From the NCBI GenBank assembly GCA_905221605.1, contig CAJNDS010001646.1, forward strand, positions 336,001 through 400,000: DNA of 64,000 bases, in the 5' to 3' direction. The notes under the pieces were generated by a model that was given only the letters and a program-made list of their open reading frames with translations, did not search any database and was not told the DNA's origin. This document shows positions 45,435-55,227 of the stretch, in pieces. A program made the position numbers and the translations under genes. This stretch comes from Symbiodinium natans (taxonomy: Eukaryota > Sar > Dinophyceae > Suessiales > Symbiodiniaceae). How positions within the stretch are numbered: position 1 is the stretch's first letter; each line of letters begins with the position of its first letter.

Positions 45435-48390
45435 TTCGACACCTCCCTTGATTGAAGAACCTGCACAGCTTGCTGTATCCAGGTGACACAGTCTTTGGAG
45501 TCATGTGAGCCTTTTTGTACTGATCAGGATCCATATAGGCTTCCATTGGCCTGTTTTCCCTCTTACTCATCTCCTCGATTGCACCATCAAGCTCTTGCAG
45601 AAATCGCTTGGTATCCAACCACAGCTCGTTCCAAAGCTCATCTTTCCCTTTGCTCAGCAACATTGCCACCGTTTCACCCACGACTGGTCCACTAAATCTC
45701 CTTTTCTTGCGTGCCAGTTCGTAGAGCGCGTTGTGGTACTGCTTCCGGGAAAAAGTGATTGTTTTTTCCAAACCTGCACGTTCTGTCCCCTCGGGCTTCC
45801 AACCATCACTTTGCAAGATGCTGTATGCGCTCCGAGCCTCAACGTTCAGGAATGTATGATCTGCGATACACTCCATAATCACGTCCATTGGACGACTCAG
45901 CAACATCCCAGTGATTTTGCCCACATAGTCATTATCTATTGTTTCATCTTCCAGGAGATTTCGATAGATCTTTTCTCCATAGAGCTGCTTCTGCTCAGCC
46001 TCCTCTTGTTCCTTAGAGGATGTTTTTGAATCGGCAAACCACTCGCGAGACTGCCGTTCTTCCGACTTCCAGTCCCATTGACCGTCGGAACCTTGGTACC
46101 ATTGACCAGTCTGCCATGAGCCTGTCCACCATGTACCCCAGCCGCTGTCTTTCCATTTGCGCAGCGTCGAAGAGGAGTCCTCCTCGTCCTCTTCCAAAAC
46201 CAGAAAGGTGTCCAAGATTATGGTACCATCATCTTCCACTCGTTTCACTGTTCCATTGACAGTATCACCAAATTTGAACTGATGTACGTTGTTCCCTTCT
46301 GCAGGAATCAATACATTCATATCTCCATGGTCCAAAAAAGCTCCATACCCATTGATGCAGCGCACTAGACCAATGATCTCATCTCCCTCTTGATAGCAAT
46401 GTTCCCCAGGTGATTCCAAGGCTCCCGCTCGGGGCACTTTCTTTGCATGCTCTTCAGAAACCATCTCTGTATCATCGGCTCCTGGCACATCCTTTGTTTC
46501 CACCTTTGGGTCACACTGCTCGTCCTGCTCCGGCACGAGTTCCACAAGATCATCCATCTTGTGCTCCAGGGGCTCAGGACCTTCCTTTTTTCCAGCCAAT
46601 GGCTTTGCCTCATCCGTTACAGTTCGCTCGGTGTCGACTTCCGGCGAGCTTTCAGATGGCAACACTTCTCCCTTCCTGGGAGTGGACCCACCATTGGAGT
46701 CCTTTTTCAAACCTTCTGCAGCAGGCAAATTTTCTTCCACTACAGGGCTATTGGATTGGTCATCCGCGGTAGGCACATTTTCTTCCACCGCAGGCTCCTT
46801 TGGCTCCATGGTTTCCAAAAGAGAATCACCACTGTTATTGACCACAGCTGCCTCATTGGCTCCGGCGTAGCCTTCGCCATTTCGTTCCTCGCTGCTAACT
46901 TCAGGCTGCACCAGTGCGTCCACCTGTGAACCTCCATCGTCAGCTGCTACGGAGACCTGCGCCCCATTGTTGCAGTCATCCGCGGAACGTGACACCATAT
47001 GCGCCTCAACCCGTGCTTTTTCTGCACTCCAGGTACTATCTGGCACGTTGACCCGCGCTTCATTGGCGCTCCAGGCCTCATCTTTCCGATCAACCGTGTC
47101 TCCAGCAGTTTCAGAAGTTTCCTTTTTCCCTTGAATGGCAGAATCATTGGCACCAACCGAAGAGACCTCCTCAGGCGTAACGCACGACTTTTTCCCTCCG
47201 TCATCCAAATCTCCAGGACCATCTTCCTGAACGACAGGTACCACATCCACCACTCGCTCTTCTGCAGCCGACACAATTCCGATCTCCACATTGGGCATTT
47301 TTTCTTCTGGACCCACCGATTCCACCGCTGCCACACCCTCAGAAAGCGCCTCCATCTCTTCCCGATCCAGATGTTGAGCTTCAGCGATGTCTGCTCGGTT
47401 TCCAGAAATCCCCTCTTCATCAGGAGAACCCGAGGTCGGGGCGTCACCACCAGCCCTAGGACCGCTATCCCTGATAGTAGAGGAAAAATCTTTTTCACCT
47501 ACACTATTTACACTACCCTGGAATGCCTTCGTAGACTCAGGTGTCGGTGTAGTCGATAAAGGACCCAGTTCAGTCTCCACTTCCAGCCCATTGCCCGAAG
47601 GAGACCCAACCACGTTGTCGCTTTTCACCTTTTCACCTACATCCGACAGCGTCCACTTGCTTTCCTGCGTATCCAGGCAGTAGTAATATTGTCTCCCATC
47701 TTCGTGGAAGTGCCATTCCCACGTTGTCCCATCGCACGCTTTGATCAGATGCTCATCTTTCCGAAAACCATCCCTTTCAGAGACTTGATGCATCTCATCC
47801 TCTTCTTCTGACAACTGGCGCAACCTTTCAGCCTCCATCTGTAAGATCTCCTCTTCCCCCATGGCGTATTCAGCAGTTGGTGCGGCTTCAAAGCTGTCCG
47901 CACCCTTCTGTTCGTAACCGCTTCCACCACCCAGGGAACTCGCCGAGGGATCCCCTTTAATCTTGTTCAGAGGCCTCCTGGCAGCTTGCAGCACTTCTCC
48001 ACTCAGATTGGTCTGAGACCCTTGGTCTACCATTCGGCCCGAAGTCGAAGTAGACGGCTGATACCCATGTTTGTGCAACACGCGTAAAACAGTCACCTCC
48101 ATTTCACGGTCTATACCACCAGTCGCGTCCCAGCTCCTTTTTTCACCAGGCTTTGGCGATACAGAAACAGCACGTCCTTCAGCTTCAGCATTGCTAACCA
48201 TATCCACATTGGGATTCATACCCACATTGGAGTCTTCTGCAACCAAGGCTTCTTCCAGATGTTCTTCAGCGCCAGGCATCACCTCTTCCAGCACCGCCCT
48301 TTCACCCAGAGACTCAGCTGCACCATTTCCAGCTCCACCATTCTGTCCACCATCCGAGGAAGGCTGGAGCCATCGTTTGGGAGAAGGCAT
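45316..48390 (-). CDS. Retroelement ORF1: 1,024-aa protein with WW, S1-like and CCCH domains
   Basis: Starts 56 nt after the primer-binding site. An acidic, disordered N-terminal half carries a WW domain at about 220-250 (WEWHF, YYY, SKWTL). Long Glu/Ser/Pro-rich linkers have internal repeats (WSANEARV / WSAEKARV; VEENVP / VEENLP). An S1-like nucleic-acid-binding domain spans about 665-730 (GDEIIGLVRCINGYGAFL, FGDTVNGTV). A Trp-rich patch lies at 746-785 and a helical region at 800-945. A CCCH finger ends it (C976-C984-C990-H994), 30 residues before the stop. The stop lies inside the ORF2 overlap, so the finger cluster would continue into ORF2 after a +1 shift. WW and S1 domains are not standard parts of Gag; they look acquired from host genes. 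Confidence 0.85.
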   Translation of the reverse strand: MPSPKRWLQPSSDGGQNGGAGNGAAESLGERAVLEEVMPGAEEHLEEALVAEDSNVGMNPNVDMVSNAEAEGRAVSVSPKPGEKRSWDATGGIDREMEVTVLRVLHKHGYQPSTSTSGRMVDQGSQTNLSGEVLQAARRPLNKIKGDPSASSLGGGSGYEQKGADSFEAAPTAEYAMGEEEILQMEAERLRQLSEEEDEMHQVSERDGFRKDEHLIKACDGTTWEWHFHEDGRQYYYCLDTQESKWTLSDVGEKVKSDNVVGSPSGNGLEVETELGPLSTTPTPESTKAFQGSVNSVGEKDFSSTIRDSGPRAGGDAPTSGSPDEEGISGNRADIAEAQHLDREEMEALSEGVAAVESVGPEEKMPNVEIGIVSAAEERVVDVVPVVQEDGPGDLDDGGKKSCVTPEEVSSVGANDSAIQGKKETSETAGDTVDRKDEAWSANEARVNVPDSTWSAEKARVEAHMVSRSADDCNNGAQVSVAADDGGSQVDALVQPEVSSEERNGEGYAGANEAAVVNNSGDSLLETMEPKEPAVEENVPTADDQSNSPVVEENLPAAEGLKKDSNGGSTPRKGEVLPSESSPEVDTERTVTDEAKPLAGKKEGPEPLEHKMDDLVELVPEQDEQCDPKVETKDVPGADDTEMVSEEHAKKVPRAGALESPGEHCYQEGDEIIGLVRCINGYGAFLDHGDMNVLIPAEGNNVHQFKFGDTVNGTVKRVEDDGTIILDTFLVLEEDEEDSSSTLRKWKDSGWGTWWTGSWQTGQWYQGSDGQWDWKSEERQSREWFADSKTSSKEQEEAEQKQLYGEKIYRNLLEDETIDNDYVGKITGMLLSRPMDVIMECIADHTFLNVEARSAYSILQSDGWKPEGTERAGLEKTITFSRKQYHNALYELARKKRRFSGPVVGETVAMLLSKGKDELWNELWLDTKRFLQELDGAIEEMSKRENRPMEAYMDPDQYKKAHMTPKTVSPGYSKLCRFFNQGRCRNGDGCSYEHRRYGEGWPEGEPTEPRNSQKTGDEDRWPSN

Positions 48391-48446
48391 TGCTTCTTGA
48401 TCCCAATCAACCTTGAAAGAACACTTAACCGCAGGGAACCTAATTT

Positions 48447-48458
48447 GGGCTCATAACC
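48447..48458 (-). other. Primer-binding site complementary to the initiator tRNA-Met anticodon arm
   Basis: GGTTATGAGCCC directly follows the 5' LTR on the coding strand. Its complement GGGCTCATAACC equals the anticodon stem-loop segment (CAT anticodon) of yeast-type initiator tRNA-Met and differs at one base from the animal/plant form. Drosophila copia uses the same internal site, primed by a cleaved tRNA half, rather than the tRNA 3' end. Confidence 0.75.
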
Positions 48459-48761
48459 TACGGGGGGCAACCAAAGGGGGAAGGGATCAACCCCGAAGAC
48501 CGCCCAGAACTTATATTCCCCAGATCGACCAGCACAACAAACACAGAACACGGACCAGGAGAACCAGGGAAGGGAGTAAAGGGGGCCTATGCCTAAGCAC
48601 CTAGGAACCAACCCCAACCCCAACCACGCGGGCTCTACCTTTTTTGAGCTTGTGGCCTTAGTACTTCTGGCCATCCTTGAGCCAAACAAGATTTCCGGGT
48701 TTGTTAACCCTTCCAACTCCCAACACTAACTCTTTTCTACAATACCAGCTGCAGCTCCGCA
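48459..48761 (-). repeat. 5' LTR of the retroelement
   Basis: 303 bp, apparently identical to 39874-40176. It should contain the promoter and start of transcription; no TATA box was sought with confidence, although AATATAAG occurs toward its 3' end. TTTGGCTCAAG is at 48676-48686 on the minus strand. Confidence 0.93.
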
Positions 48762-48855
48762 CCCTAAACCCTAAGACCTAAACCCTAAGCCCTAAGCCCC
48801 AAGCCCTAAGCCCTGAGCCCTAAATGCCTAAACCCCTAAAGCCTAAACAGCTAAA
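48762..48855 (+). repeat. Telomere-like array flanking the retroelement
   Basis: CCCTAAA, CCCTAAG and CCCCAAG units begin at the target duplication. They match the array that ends at 39873 on the other side. Confidence 0.85.
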
Positions 48856-49320
48856 CCCTCTCGAGGCTCCACCTAAAGCAGTCGGCCTCGACCATGGGAA
48901 GTCTCGGCCTCTCCCGGTTGGCCTGGGACAGTGGGACTTTCCTTCGCCCAAGAAGAGTTCGGCAGGTTCTGTCCCCAATCCTCCCTAAACTTACCCTAAA
49001 CCCTAAACCCCAAACCCTGAACCCTAAACTCTAAACCCTAGGAGGCAGCCCACCCCGAACTTCCTAAACCCATGTCAGGCCCTTCGTGAAGGACGCGGCT
49101 GCCCTTCCTCCTCCACAACAGCCGAAATAATTACTAAGATTTTCTCCATGATCGTACGGTATGAACTCTTCTACAAACGATCCAAACTACACCCAGAACT
49201 CGAGATTCAGTGGTGAGTTGAGTCAAACCCTATACCCTAAGCCCTAAACCCTTTTTGGCTCTGGGGAGCCAGCGTCGATTTGAGGTCGCGCCCCATCTGG
49301 GCAGGAAGTTGGGGGTTGCG

Positions 49321-49410
49321 AGGTGTTCCCCCTTATAAAAAAAGCCCTTAATAGGGATTCTCATGGGGGGTACTAGAATCCTATCAAGGACTGTTCATAT
49401 TAGGCAACTC
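49321..49410. mobile_element. MITE-like element, family C
   Basis: Begins GTTCCCCCTTAT, carries CCCTTAATAGGGATTCTCAT, and closes ATCAAGGACTGTTCATATTA. It matches the family C arms at 33332 and 34921 with divergence. Confidence 0.55.
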
Positions 49411-50038
49411 CTGGCGTAGCGATCCTCTTTACGTACTCTCCCGATACCTCCTACGGCAGCTATATGACTAGCACCCCTGAACCCCGAACCCTATAGACCA
49501 CCGAGTCTGCGTTGAGCATCATTAACAAGACATCCCACCATTTCATGATGCTCTGGAATCTTGCAAGAGGACTACCCCCGCCTTTTTGCACATCATGACA
49601 TCAGCATAAGTCGACGATCACCCTCAACCAGGGACCCTGAACCCTAGACCTATATTATAAACCCAAAACCCAAAACCCTGTAGAGAGCTCTTGCCGCCGA
49701 CTCGAGCAGCACCCTGCACCTGTAACCCTTCCCGGCGCCGGCACGTCTGAGCTCTGAGCTCTGAGCTCTTGCTTTAAATCGATGCCCAAACCCATAAGCC
49801 CCCTAGAAGAACCCGATACCCCCCCCCCCCCTGTATCAACAGACCCTGTGGAAAGACCCGACTCATAGGCCCTACACTCACGGAAGCCTACATAAAGAGA
49901 CCCCCCACAAAACCCTAATGACCCCTAAACTCCCGAAGCCAAGCTGACCGAACTGCGTGGGCGGATGCCTAGAGCGGCTCCACTGCCCGGTGGACTCCTG
50001 TGAGACAAGTTTGGCGGGTGAAGAAAGTCAGATAGGAC

Positions 50039-50069
<31 letters not shown>

Positions 50070-50350
50070 GTGCACTCCCCGGCATCTCTAGGCCCACGTC
50101 GCACCTCTGTGTAGTCGTAGTCAAAGTCGGCATAGTCGTTGCGTTGGGATGACCTCCGCACCCAGAGCCCAAACTTCCCGGAAATCTATCTAGAGGAACT
50201 GCAAATGATGAGGTCTACTTCGTACAGGCGAACGCGCACAACGCGCTCAGTGAAAATCCTGGTTGGATATATTCCCATTATTAAGGTATACGAACCATAA
50301 ACCCTTGTAGGGTTCATATCTTCCCGAGGTAGAGGGGCGAAAAACTCATC

Positions 50351-50514
50351 AAACCCTAAACCCTAAACCCTAAACCCTAAACCCTCAACCCTCAACCCTC
50401 AACCCTAAACCTAAGCCCTCAACCCTCAACCCTAAACCCTCAACCCTCAACCCTAAACCCTAAACCCCGAACCCTAACCCTAAACCCTAAACCCTAAACC
50501 CTAAACCCTAAACC
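50351..50514 (+). repeat. Longest telomere-like array in the window
   Basis: About 164 bp of CCCTAAA and CCCTCAA units with few interruptions, all in one orientation. Confidence 0.95.
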
Positions 50515-53500
50515 GCAATCGAGTCTGAGAACTGCCAAAAACATAAAGGTAGAAACTCCCTATATTACCCTTAGAAGGAAGAATCTCTTTTTCGGGACTA
50601 TAGGATCCTAAACTCGATAGCTTAGAGTGTAGGGCTTGGTGTTGAGGGTTGGAGATTTAGAGGGCTCAGGAGGTTCCTTGAAGGGTTTGGGGAAGACCAG
50701 GGGCGCAACCAACGGACGGGTCGGGATCGTGTCCAGGACCCACCTGGCTTGGCTCGGCATACAGGGAAGCCAACAAGGAAACCCCTCCTTGCGGGAGACA
50801 CTTCGCCACACTTCATCACACTTCGTCTGGGTGGGGGGAATTCGGGGTGGATGAGGGTTGAGGTTTGAGAGGATCGGCTGTTGAACGGAGTGAGTGCTGA
50901 TTGGCAGATCCAGGGGGTTAGGGTTTGGGGTTTGGGGTTTAGGGTTCAGGATGGAGAGCTCCACAGCCTTTTTGTTTGCTCGGCATCATGATCACAGGTG
51001 AGGTAAGTGAATATTCCCCATTCTGGGGAGGAATCCTCTTGTTGGATGTGTGGAGTTTGAACCCTTGACAAACCCACACGACCGCCACAACCCACTCTAG
51101 TTCCCAATCCTCGAGAGCTGAAATCCTGGCAGGTGCCAGACGTGCCAGAATTTGGAAGTGTTTAGCAGGGAGGACCATTGAGAGAAAGCCACCTACCAGG
51201 CCCAGAAGCTCCAATCCAGAATGTACCAAGGTTTCTGCTCAACCTACCTGCGGTCCTCCCTTGCTGACACATCGTGGGCGCAACGCCACTTAGCATGTTT
51301 CCTGTGTCGTGGGGCACTTTAAGTGCGCATCTTAGCGGTGCCCAGAAGCAGTATAGGGCGCGGAAGCGATGCGCGCTTGGGTTGCAACTTATAAGTGGTT
51401 CGTAAAGGAGTCCTTACTATGAGATCCAGAATACAGAGGTGCAGAACAGCCAGAGAAAAAAGGGGTGGGGGAATGTCGTATCGCTTCCGTGGTTCTTGCA
51501 GTTCGAGCTTCCAGGCTGGGTCCACGCCTTGGGGCTCAATTGGGGACGTGGACCGTTGACCCCCGTAGCCCACGTGCCAGGCAGCTGCTGTAGCACATCT
51601 CTCTATTTGGACTCCAACCACTCTGGCGGACCCACTCACAGGGGTTAGTTAGGGTTTAGGGTTTAGGGTTTAGGGGTTCAAGGTTTAGGGTCTAAGGAAG
51701 CATCACATGCCCCGTAAGCCTGCACATGAGCTGCCTGGTGAGGACACAAGGCGCCGCTCGACAAATCAGCTGAGACTGCTTCAGCACAGGTTTCTGCGTG
51801 CAATAGTCAGGCACGGTGGGTCATGCCGTCATGGTCTGCCAACGTGAAAATCTGCCCCTAAACCCTAAACCCTAAACCGCACATGCCAAGTGAAGCAGAT
51901 GCAGCTTTGGGAGGTGAGGCGGCCTTGTGATATTCAAGCTAAGGCAGCTAAAGGTCGAGGGCCGCTTCATTCCGGGACGTCCGAAATCAGCACAGCAAAG
52001 ATCTGCTGTTCCTTGAGGGTTCTGAGCATCAACCGTGCAGGCTTTCCAAATATCATCTTATTTCCTTGGGATGTAGGGTGCTTCTTCGCTCAGCATCTCG
52101 TGTTAGGGCTTCTGAATGCTTCCCACAACAAGATCTTTCTACAGGGCTCAGGGCTCGCCACACCTGGTTCAAGTGAAGGAAGTTTAGGGCTTTGTTTAGG
52201 GTTTAGGGTTGAGGGTTGATAAGGGTTTCGGGTTTAGGTATCAACAGCCGGGCGTCCTGGGGGGGGCCCGCAGCTTCTTTGTTTCTAGGCCGCAAAATGC
52301 GCCAACAAGGGTTGTGAGAGAGGCCCAGATCCCTGCTCCAAGGAAAGCCTGCGCTTGCTTCAACATGGCTTTTGCTACCTCCACCTGCGCTTGCTCCTCT
52401 AAGGGGGGGTTCACCCCGAAGCAGGCTCTCCCCGAAATTCAGAGAGAGCCCCCCCCCCCTTTCAACGGGATCATTATATTGAAAAGCCGAGAAATTCTTT
52501 CCTGAGAGGGGATTGTGGTGCTCTGTAGGGTGGGTGTGGGCCTGAGCACCATCACTCAAAATTTCTCTGAGGGACTGTTTTTGTGGCGCCAGAACACGAA
52601 ATCGTGGGTCGTTTCATGGTTGGGGTGGGGGTGGGGGGGGTCCGAAAGCAAACAGGAAACCGTCGGGTCAGGTTCGTGCAGTGGAAAGCTTCACAGCATG
52701 CATCTATGCATCTTCTTGTTGCAGAGTGCCTTCTGCTGTTTGGGCATAAGCCCAAAGCCCTCGACCACACCATCGCAAACAGCCATACGACTACACTGTA
52801 CACTTCAAAACCTTGCCAATGGCCGACACTGTTCCACATCAGTTCCATGTCGCATTTTGCGTCAGAAGTGATGCGTACAACGGCCTTCTTCCCGTGGCTG
52901 TCGATACTTTGCAGAACTTGAGCATGATGGCTGTGAAAGCAATGCTTCCCTCCGATACAGAAGCTAGCCAGTGCAGCGCTGATTCCCGCCACAGCTTACA
53001 TAGGCCATAGCCTCTATAGTAAACTGGAAACTAGGTCCCAGAACCGCCAGCGACCGAATGAAACGAACCCTAAACCCTAAGCCCTAAGCCCTAAACCCCA
53101 GTGTGTCTGCTTCAGAAGACAGGCACGTGCTTTTGCATCTGCACGAGTCGTGGCACGACTGCGCCACCACAGTTCGCTTGAGCTAAGGAAGACAACCGCG
53201 CTGGTCCGAGCGCATTGGAGGGCTTTAGTGGAAGCAGTCGAATCTAGCTCTCACTGTAAAAGCCCCCGAAAAACCACAGCCTGATGCGGTTAGAGTTCTC
53301 TTCTGAGCGAAAGTGCCCCCTTGCCGGTCTAGCATCACTAGCATCACTATACTGATTCGAACCACACGTGGACTAGAATCACTAGAAAAAGGCTTTTGGT
53401 GTTTCGACGTTTCGAAGCTCAGGACGCGTAACCAGGGCCGACGGTGGCAGTCGACTTCCACGCCGTGCAGATGGCTCTTTGCTTTCGCTTTGCTTGGCAA

Positions 53501-53825
53501 AAAAAGAAAAGGCCGCCCGGAGCCACACAGAGGGGCTTCTCGATCGTATACTTTGGGGTGGCTGAGGTGGCCCAAAACATGGATGGAAGATCTGGTCCGG
53601 CTTTTGGATTTTAAACGTCGCTGGTGCTCCGGCTAGCGGAACTGTTGAGAACGAGAACTGCTCATGGTAAGGGTGCGAAGTCACGCTAGCAACGAACCTC
53701 GTGATGTGAAAGGCCCGGACGGCAGACGCTGAATCTACCTTGAGCCATTTCTGCCCAAGCAAACAGCCGGACACCCCAGAACGACATCGTGCGGGGGGTG
53801 CATGGCCCTGGGACCTCACGTGACA

Positions 53826-53977
53826 GTACTTGTATGTTCATGGTACTTACTCATTAACCAATTATAACTGTACCGATAACTGTACGTATAACCAGATTAG
53901 GGCACTTCAGGGGCTTGTAGGGGTGTAATATAAGTACAGTTATAACTGGGCAATAAGTACCATGAACCTCCAAGTAC
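53826..53977. mobile_element. MITE-like element, family D (compact copy)
   Basis: Ends are GTACTTG and CAAGTAC. Inverted arms of about 47 bp contain TTCATGGTACTTA and ATTATAACTGTAC with their complements. The 152-bp unit matches the ends of 30700-31096; a half copy lies at about 5301-5348. Confidence 0.75.
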
Positions 53978-54719
53978 GGGTCGGGTCATGCCTTCGACTG
54001 TCAGCAGCCGCTGCTACCTCCCGTTGCACGCGTCGTTGCACGCTTGCAGTCGCAAGCAAAGGAGGCTCGCTGCAGCCACAGGAAGAGCGCCCATTCACCT
54101 CGGCACTTCGTACTAGCAAAGACCCAATGATCACTCCGTCCCGCAATGCTTGGCGATTGTCTCTTCCCAGGGCCGAGTACCGGCCCAGGGAGCTTAGCAA
54201 GAAGAAGGGTACTTGGAGGTTCTCTTGTGACCTGGTCTTACCAAGGTGCTAACGTTCCCAGGGCCCCTGAGTGTTGGTGCTCAGTTCGGACTCAATCGGG
54301 ACGGCTTTGGGCTTCTTGTGGATTCGGGTCTTCTCGGCTGTCCCGGGTTCTTGAACAGACTGTCGACGAAACCCCCGAAACCGCAGCGCAGTTTACGCGA
54401 GCTTGTGGTTTGGGTAGGAGTCCGCCCCCCCCCCCCCCGGCCTCTTCAATCTCCGAAATACCCAAGCCACCCACCGAACGTACCTTTGAGGGCCTCGTGC
54501 TTCAAGTGCCCCATCTACGAACAAGAAGCTCGGATGCTTCGGCACTTTTAAGCACTCTGGAGTTGAGTTCTCAATACAACCGGGGGGGGGGGGGGGAGCG
54601 CCTTACAGCAACTGGGGATGACATGAACCCTTGAAAGGGCTCAATCCGCCGAGGTCTCGGGCCGGAGGTGTTTCGGTTGTCAGAACAGGCACCCCCCTCC
54701 AAATCCTCACCCCCCCCCC

Positions 54720-54838
54720 ACACAACCCTAAACCCAAAAAAACCCTGGCCATAAGCCCTCAATCCTAAACTAACCCTCAACCCTAAACCCCAAACCATAA
54801 ACCATAAACCCGGAACCCTAAACCCTAAACCCAACCCT
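54720..54838 (+). repeat. Degenerate telomere-like array
   Basis: CCCTAAA-type units mixed with CCATAAA and CCCAAAAAAA variants over about 120 bp. Confidence 0.85.
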
Positions 54839-55144
54839 TATTGCTTGGGTCCAGCGACTTGGGCGCTGCGGAATCACCATGCTCACGCGGATGCGCTGGG
54901 CCGGGCCGAGGCGGGTCGCGTAGCGTTAAAATTCGCCTCGGCTTCCTGCCGAGAAGCGTCTGGAACAAGCAGACCCGGATCGGGCCTCCTTCCCCCTAAC
55001 CCAACCCTTCCCCCCATGCCGAATTTTCTGACGCCACCCCCCCCCCCGCCCTGTGGGACCCCCCCCAATCCCTTGGAGGATCTGCAAACCGATGCCGTGG
55101 AGGGTCCCGCTTGTCGGTGGCTCCTACAGGGGGAGTGCCTCAAA

Positions 55145-55146
<2 letters not shown>

Positions 55147-55227
<81 letters not shown>
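55147..55227 (+). repeat. 81-nt uninterrupted poly-C run
   Basis: A pure C homopolymer; the proline-rich and glycine-rich open frames crossing it are artefacts. True length is uncertain because long homopolymers are hard to sequence. Confidence 0.9.

Larger units (their letters stand above)
39874..48761 (-). mobile_element. Complete LTR retroelement encoding giant CCCH-finger Gag-like proteins, no pol recognised
   Basis: An 8,888-bp unit reading on the minus strand: 5' LTR 48761-48459, primer-binding site 48458-48447, ORF1 48390-45316, ORF2 45434-40548, noncoding 40547-40185, polypurine tract 40184-40177, 3' LTR 40176-39874, flanked by CCCTA. The LTRs appear identical over 303 bp, indicating recent insertion. 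The ends read TG...TA on the coding strand rather than the usual TG...CA. The ORFs carry WW, S1-like, SAM-like and CCCH motifs but no recognisable protease, integrase, reverse transcriptase or RNase H, so movement would need enzymes supplied in trans. It lies inside a telomere-like array whose units continue on both sides. Confidence 0.88.
48856..53825. other. Repeat-rich stretch with no recognised gene
   Basis: Contains telomere-like arrays (48990-49040, 50351-50514, 51645-51690, 51856-51876), a family C unit (49321-49410), a CT microsatellite (50039-50070) and a C run at 49819-49831. Protein-like open blocks without recognised family occur on the minus strand at 51229-51050 (hydrophobic, LELLGLVGGFLSMVLP) and 52992-52600. 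No exon was fixed. Confidence 0.45.

Noticed and set aside
41248-48456. Many plus-strand open frames opposite ORF1 and ORF2
   Set aside because: They are antisense shadows of the retroelement ORFs, with compositions expected from reverse-strand reading.
48279-48716. 145-aa open frame starting in the 5' LTR, with an identical partner in the 3' LTR
   Set aside because: The match simply reflects LTR identity; the frame runs out of register with ORF1 and shows no domain.
50351-50514. CCCTAAA array as a true chromosome end
   Set aside because: Ordinary sequence continues for more than 13 kb on both sides and the array is short.
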